Assembly: GCA_902478645.1 (NCBI GenBank)
Contig: CABSLV010000005.1
Location: 23,512-87,511, forward strand
Origin: an uncultured Flavobacteriales bacterium
GTDB lineage: Bacteria; Bacteroidota; Bacteroidia; Flavobacteriales; UBA1820
Direction of reading: 5' to 3'
DNA length: 64,000 bases
Positions 59,826-64,000 of this stretch are shown here, one piece after another (the first letter of the stretch is position 1; the number at the start of each line of letters is the position of its first letter). Position numbers and translations under genes: made by a program. The notes below the pieces were generated by a model. That model saw nothing but the letters and a program-made list of their open reading frames with translations, was not told the DNA's origin and did no database searches.

Positions 59826-60509
59826 TTACAGCAAAGCGGAAAAGTCCGCACTACCGTATCCCTCTTGCGCGAGATTTCCCACCCGGATAAACGCACTCTG
59901 GGGATAGGTCTTGTCCAGATAATCGCGGATGACCCGCACCGTATCCGCCTCGATCTGGGACAACACGTCCGGATAGTAATTGTACACCACCGCCGCGATG
60001 TCAATGCCCCGGGAGCGGCACACCTCCAGGCTCATCACCGTATGGTTGATGCTGCCCAACTTGCCCGAGGTAACCAGCACGACAGGCAGGTCCTGCCGGG
60101 CGAGCCAATCGACCAGGTATTCCTCCCGGGTAAGCGGTACGCAAAGTCCCCCTACCCCTTCGCACAGGACGTATTCATAACGTTTTTCCAGTTCCTTGCG
60201 CGCAGCGGTGATCTTTTCCGGGTCGATCCGCCCTCCGTCGATCTCGGCCGCCAGGTGCGGCGAACAGGGTACGGTAAAGATAAACGGACAGGTAAGCCCC
60301 TGCGCATCCTCCGGCAATGCCCCCGTACCCATCATCAAGCGGTGGCGTTCGATGTCCTCCGAAGTGTCCACACAGCCTGTCTGGGCGATCTTCTGCGTCA
60401 CCACGCTCTGTCCCCGATCGACCAGGTAACGGGCAAAGGCACCCGTCACCCAGGTTTTCCCGGCATCGGTGTCGATCCCGGTAATGAAGTATGTTTTCTT
60501 GTGTTCCAT
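59826..60509 (-). CDS. bioD: Dethiobiotin synthetase
   Basis: 227-residue P-loop ATPase that closes the ureido ring of dethiobiotin in biotin synthesis. The P-loop is GIDTDAGKTWVTGA; VTQKIAQTGC carries the substrate Lys region; YVLCEGVGGLCVPL contains the conserved Glu-Gly; VYNYY and DYLDKTYP follow. The ATG at 60509 is chosen over a GTG one codon earlier. No other bio gene is in the window, so the biotin set is scattered. It lies 89 nt after an EamA gene; that gap holds a duplicated piece of the EamA 3' end. Confidence 0.93.
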   Translation of the reverse strand: MEHKKTYFITGIDTDAGKTWVTGAFARYLVDRGQSVVTQKIAQTGCVDTSEDIERHRLMMGTGALPEDAQGLTCPFIFTVPCSPHLAAEIDGGRIDPEKITAARKELEKRYEYVLCEGVGGLCVPLTREEYLVDWLARQDLPVVLVTSGKLGSINHTVMSLEVCRSRGIDIAAVVYNYYPDVLSQIEADTVRVIRDYLDKTYPQSAFIRVGNLAQEGYGSADFSALL

Positions 60510-60536
60510 CACGATTTGCGTATCTATTGTTTGGAC

Positions 60537-60671
60537 GTATTTCCCTTGCGGAAAAAGAATTCACCGAGCGGACGGTGGTAAAACAGCCAACCAAGACATC
60601 ACCCAGCTGACCAAGGAGATGTATTTCCCTTGCGGAAAAAGAATTCACCGAGCGGACGGTGGTAAAACAGC
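60537..60671 (-). repeat. Two perfect 51-bp direct repeats, 84 bp apart
   Basis: 60537-60587 and 60621-60671 are identical (start GTATTTCCCTTGCGG, end GGTAAAACAGC). The second lies inside the 3' end of the EamA gene at 60599; the first is outside it. The 84-bp spacing is a multiple of three, so both are in the same frame, but a TGA between them ends the gene early. Confidence 0.9.
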
Positions 60672-61549
60672 AGCAGGGAGGCCGTCAGCAGGATCATTCC
60701 CGTTACCGAAAACGCATTGGGCGTGTCGCCCTCCACCAGCAGCCACCCCTCGAGCGAGCCGAACACCGGGATGAGGAATTTCCACATGTTCAGCTCCGAG
60801 ACCTTGACCTCGGGACGCGAGAGGAGCGAAAACCAGGTAACCATCGTCGCTACTGCGATGAACACCATGATCGCCAAAGTGATATAGAACGCCCCTTCCG
60901 CCGGGAGAGGCTGCCATCGTCCGGTCCCTGCGGCCAAGGCCAGCAGCAGTGCCCCGCCCAAGGTGAGTTGAGCCGAATTGAGCACCCGGATGTCGACCGT
61001 GGCGAAATCGACTTTCGAGACGATGATGTTGCCGTAGGCGGCCGAAAGGCAATTGACCAACATCAGCAGGATGCCTCCGATGGCGGCTATGCCCATTGCC
61101 TGCATATTGACCAGACTGGGGAAACTTACGACCACCAAGCCCACGATGGCCAGCAGGATGCTGAATACTTTCAACGGGGTAAAGCGGTCGTTTTTGACCA
61201 GCAGATGCGCCATCACCGCCACAAAGAACGGCTGCGCACTTACGATCAGCGCCGCCAACGAGGGGTCCAGCAGGTTCTGCCCCAGGTAGTACGCTCCGTA
61301 GAGGATCGTGGTGGAAAACAGCGCGACCTTTACCACCAGGGAGCCGTTTTTCCCTACCTGCCGGAAATACCGCGGCCCGATCCCCGCCCAGGGCATCAGG
61401 ACGATCCCCGCAATGAGGTACGTACACCCGGCCAACTGCAACGGCGAGGAGAGGTACTCCAGAGCGATCTTGGTCGGCACAAAAGTCGAAGCCCAAAGCA
61501 AACAGGTCAAAATCGCCAAAAAAGGCGTGGAAAAGAGTATTTTTTTCAT
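60599..61549 (-). CDS. EamA/DMT-superfamily transporter (second of a tandem pair)
   Basis: 316-residue ten-helix membrane protein. Motifs shared with its upstream neighbour include ILTCLLWASTFVPTKIAL near the N-terminus and VKVSELNMWKFLIPVFGSLE before the last helices. Function is export of an unknown metabolite. The ATG at 61549 makes an ATGA overlap with the previous gene. The C-terminus (GNTSPWSAG) appears altered by a local 84-bp duplication: the outer copy would end GNTSKQ in the same frame. Confidence 0.9.
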   Translation of the reverse strand: MKKILFSTPFLAILTCLLWASTFVPTKIALEYLSSPLQLAGCTYLIAGIVLMPWAGIGPRYFRQVGKNGSLVVKVALFSTTILYGAYYLGQNLLDPSLAALIVSAQPFFVAVMAHLLVKNDRFTPLKVFSILLAIVGLVVVSFPSLVNMQAMGIAAIGGILLMLVNCLSAAYGNIIVSKVDFATVDIRVLNSAQLTLGGALLLALAAGTGRWQPLPAEGAFYITLAIMVFIAVATMVTWFSLLSRPEVKVSELNMWKFLIPVFGSLEGWLLVEGDTPNAFSVTGMILLTASLLLFYHRPLGEFFFRKGNTSPWSAG

Positions 61550-62514
61550 CGTTCCAATGTTTTTTCACCACAAAACGCCCGGCGGAGGCTACCGTAGTTG
61601 AGCAGCACCAGCGAAGAGGTCAGCACCAGGAGGCCGATCACGGAATACAACTGCGGGTGCTCGTCGGGCATCAGCCACCAACTTTCTACCGAACCCACTA
61701 CCGGGATGAGGAATTTCCACATGTTCAGTTCGGACACCTTCACGCCCGGACGCGCCAGCAACACGAACCACACCCCGATGGCTACCGTCGAGATAAACAC
61801 CAGTACGGCCAGCGACACCCACCACACTCCCTGGGACGGGAATCCTTGGAAGCCCTCGGTGGAGTACGACACCACCAGCAGGGTCGCCCCGCCCACCATC
61901 AGCTGCGAGGAGGAGAATACCGAAGGGTCCAAACGATCGGTGCGGGTACGCGAGATCAATACGTTGGAAAAAGCCGAAGTCATGTTGTTGCCCACCAGGA
62001 ACAGGATACCGATCAGGGGCGTCCACCCCAGAAAATCCGCTGCCGACACTTTTCCGGAAGCGATGATCACCAGCCCGGCCAACCCCAGCAGGATGGCCGC
62101 CGTCTTGCGCCAGGAGAGCCGGTCGTCGCGACGCATCACGTGAGCGAACACCGCCACGAACAAGGGCTGCGAACCGACTACCAGGGCACCCACGGCCGCC
62201 TCGACCCGCATCTGCCCCATGTAGAAAAATGTGTAGAGCAACGAGGTATGGAACACCGAGATAAGTGCGATCTTGGGAAAGTTTCGCCGCACTTGGGTAA
62301 AATATCCGCCTCGCTCTTTATCCGGACCTTTTCCCCGGCGGGAGAGGGCGTAAAACAGCGCGACAAAAACCCCGGCCAGAAAGAAGCGATACCCGGCAAA
62401 CTCCAGCGGACGCGGCATGATGTCCAGCCCTACCTTCAACGGCACGAACGGCGAAGCCCACAAAACGCAGCATATCACGGCCAGAAAGGTCGTCGAGGTG
62501 AACAGTTTTTTCAT
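61546..62514 (-). CDS. EamA/DMT-superfamily transporter (first of a tandem pair)
   Basis: 322-residue ten-helix membrane protein, paralogous to the next gene: VICCVLWASPFVPLKVGL and VKVSELNMWKFLIPVVGSVE match it closely, so a local duplication is likely. It has a basic loop GKGPDKERGGYF. The ATG at 62514 begins with the conserved MKKLFTSTTFLA; the frame stays open far upstream as the antisense of the FprA gene, which is ignored. A TACATTTG box ends 20 nt before the start. Confidence 0.9.
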   Translation of the reverse strand: MKKLFTSTTFLAVICCVLWASPFVPLKVGLDIMPRPLEFAGYRFFLAGVFVALFYALSRRGKGPDKERGGYFTQVRRNFPKIALISVFHTSLLYTFFYMGQMRVEAAVGALVVGSQPLFVAVFAHVMRRDDRLSWRKTAAILLGLAGLVIIASGKVSAADFLGWTPLIGILFLVGNNMTSAFSNVLISRTRTDRLDPSVFSSSQLMVGGATLLVVSYSTEGFQGFPSQGVWWVSLAVLVFISTVAIGVWFVLLARPGVKVSELNMWKFLIPVVGSVESWWLMPDEHPQLYSVIGLLVLTSSLVLLNYGSLRRAFCGEKTLER

Positions 62515-62534
62515 TCCGCAACAACTAACGTGGA

Positions 62535-62560
62535 CAAATGTACGAAAAGAGTTATATTTG
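62535..62560. promoter_or_regulatory. Divergent pair of -7 boxes
   Basis: TACATTTG on the minus strand (62542-62535) faces the EamA pair; TATATTTG on the plus strand (62553-62560) faces the FprA gene. They are 10 nt apart. The plus-strand box would give a leader of about 190 nt (62567-62757), in which no other element was recognised. Confidence 0.5.
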
Positions 62561-62757
62561 CTTTCGCTTCCGAAAATGATTTTTTCCGAAGCTATCGAAC
62601 AAAAAAATGCGAAGATGTTTAAAAATCCGCATACTCTTGTGCCGAGCATTTCTTCCCCTCTCCCGTGAACACCCCTCGATCGGGATGTCCCGAGCATCGA
62701 AAAAAGTTCCGAAAAAAAGCGACCAAAAATACAAACCTTAAAAACAAGACATACCCC

Positions 62758-63957
62758 ATGAACTCCACCCATCCGCTCAAAGGACACATCCACTACGTAG
62801 GAGTGAACGACCGCACCACTACTCTGTTCGAAGGCATGTGGCCCCTGCCGAAAGGGGTCTCGTACAACTCCTACCTGATCGCCGACCAGAAAACCGCCCT
62901 GATAGATACCGTCGAAGCCTGCTACTTCGACTCCTACCTCGAAAAGATCCGCGCCATCCTCGGCGATCGGCCTATCGACTACCTGATCATCAACCACATG
63001 GAGCCTGACCATTCGGGTTCCATCGGACTGATCCGGCGGTATTACCCGCAGATCACCCTGGTGGCCAGCCGGCAGGCGCTGGGTATGCTCGAAGGCTTTT
63101 ACGGCCTGACGGAAAACACCCTCCAGGCTACCGAAGACACCGTGCTCGAACTGGGACACCACCGGATGAGTTTCCGGATGACCCCGATGGTGCATTGGCC
63201 GGAGACGATGATGACCTTCGACGCTACGGAAGGGGTGCTGTTCTCCGGCGATGCGTTCGGCACCTTCGGCGCCCTGAACGGGGGCTGCCTGGACGCCCGC
63301 ATCGACACCGAGGAATATTGGGACGAGATGGTGCGCTACTATTCGAATGTAGTGGGACGCTACGGGCAGCCGGTACAGAAAGCACTCGCCAAACTGAAAG
63401 ACCTGCCGGTGTCGATGATCTGCTCCACACACGGGCCGGTATGGGTGCAGGAAAAAGACCGGGTGATCTCGCTTTACGACCGCTGGAGCCGCTACGAGGC
63501 CGAACGCGGCGTAACCCTGGCCTACGGCAGCATGTACGGCAACACCGAACGCATGGCCGAGACCATTGCCGAGGAACTTTCCCTGCGGGGTATCCGCAAG
63601 ATCCGCCTGCACAACCTGAGCAAGAGCGATCCTTCGTACATCCTGGCAGACATATTCCGCTACCGAGGTCTCATCCTGGGGGCGCCTACCTACAACACAA
63701 CTCTGTTCCCGGCCATGGAATCCCTGCTGTCCAAAATCCTCAACCGCGACATCAAGGGACGCTACCTGGGCTACTTCGGTTCGTTCTCTTGGGCGGGGGC
63801 AGCGGTGAAAAGTTTGGGCGAATTTGCCGAGAAAAGCCGTTTCGAAATCGTAGGCCAACCCGTCGAGATGAAACAGGGAATCCGGGACGACATTCGTCGG
63901 CAATGCCGCGAACTGGCCGAAGCGATGGTCGCCCGCTTGGACGAAGACGAACGTTGA
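62758..63957 (+). CDS. FprA-family flavodiiron protein
   Basis: 399-residue A-type flavoprotein that reduces O2 to water or NO to N2O in anaerobes. The metallo-beta-lactamase domain carries the di-iron ligands: INHMEPDHSGS (H-x-E-x-D-H), PMVHWPETMM, FSGDAFGTFG and ICSTHGPVW. The flavodoxin domain follows from about residue 255 with the FMN loop AYGSMYGNTERMAE. No rubredoxin or flavin-reductase extension is present, so it needs a separate electron donor. The start MNSTHPLKG at 62758 is the first sensible Met before the conserved domain; 43 bases remain to the right edge. Confidence 0.94.
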   Translation: MNSTHPLKGHIHYVGVNDRTTTLFEGMWPLPKGVSYNSYLIADQKTALIDTVEACYFDSYLEKIRAILGDRPIDYLIINHMEPDHSGSIGLIRRYYPQITLVASRQALGMLEGFYGLTENTLQATEDTVLELGHHRMSFRMTPMVHWPETMMTFDATEGVLFSGDAFGTFGALNGGCLDARIDTEEYWDEMVRYYSNVVGRYGQPVQKALAKLKDLPVSMICSTHGPVWVQEKDRVISLYDRWSRYEAERGVTLAYGSMYGNTERMAETIAEELSLRGIRKIRLHNLSKSDPSYILADIFRYRGLILGAPTYNTTLFPAMESLLSKILNRDIKGRYLGYFGSFSWAGAAVKSLGEFAEKSRFEIVGQPVEMKQGIRDDIRRQCRELAEAMVARLDEDER

Positions 63958-64000
63958 CAAGGCGTCTGCAGGCGGGCAAGCAAAAGGCGGGGGCTAAGCC

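Noticed and set aside
62515..63960. N-terminal 480-residue extension of the EamA frame
   Set aside because: It is antisense to the FprA gene; the conserved transporter start is at 62514.

Overview
The window is a 64-kb chromosomal segment of a Bacteroidota, most likely a G+C-rich Bacteroidales relative of Alistipes/Rikenellaceae. That placement is inferred from family-specific genes (DUF4271, DUF4492, DUF5074, PCMD, the Bacteroidota-type RpoZ and BamD, the Hc1-like protein, reverse rubrerythrin), from many TAnnTTTG-type -7 promoter boxes instead of sigma70 hexamers, and from the high G+C seen by eye. There is no integrase, transposase, CRISPR array or phage module. Almost everything is core or near-core.

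Layout. 1-3.8 kb: an Fsr-type MFS exporter (cut by the left edge), a PepSY-helix protein and two lipoproteins. 3.9-7.6 kb: an array of 86-bp promoter-bearing repeats in front of overlapping rnpA-rnhA, an alpha/beta hydrolase, and an overlapping pair of an atypical LuxR regulator and an ScdA/hemerythrin-like protein with its own repeat copy. 7.8-17.2 kb: a nine-gene minus-strand run (EEP phosphatase, LOG, SIMPL, guaA, small membrane protein, LysM/binding protein, GT39-like transferase, DUF4271, hemD) closed by a terminator. 17.3-22.2 kb: DMT and K+/H+ transporters, a PCMD lipoprotein with an outer-membrane barrel, and a histone-like gene. 22.4-28.5 kb: phosphoribosyltransferase, menF, a thioesterase probably serving menaquinone synthesis, an MBL hydrolase and a PMCA-type Ca2+ ATPase, with strikingly purine-rich spacers. 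28.7-31.8 kb: DUF4492-cydA-cydB. 31.9-35.5 kb: an orphan phage tape-measure-like gene, a barrel-only BamA-like protein and a GNAT. 35.7-39.3 kb: Wzz/Wza polysaccharide export genes without synthesis genes. 39.4-43.6 kb: tRNA-Gln, rpoZ, bamD, reverse rubrerythrin, thioredoxin, nhaA. 43.8-54.3 kb: purD, GH3, a degenerate M23 protein, nth, smpB, DMT, LptF/G, tgt, lysA and a lipoprotein. 54.5-64 kb: uvrB, a TPR-like protein, ZIP, an amidase, bioD, tandem DMT exporters and an FprA flavodiiron protein.

How they work together. A recurring theme is survival of an anaerobe under oxygen, peroxide or NO: cytochrome bd, FprA, reverse rubrerythrin, thioredoxin, the hemerythrin-like protein, and menaquinone synthesis to feed the bd oxidase. 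A second theme is envelope building: BamD, BamA-like barrel, LptF/G, amidase, degenerate M23, Wza/Wzz, SIMPL, LysM.

The least conventional signals are the dispersed ~86-bp repeat that ends in a TATCTTTG box just upstream of three unrelated genes, the lone tape-measure-like gene with its own promoter, and an in-frame 84-bp duplication at the 3' end of a transporter gene. I found no convincing new defence or mobile system.
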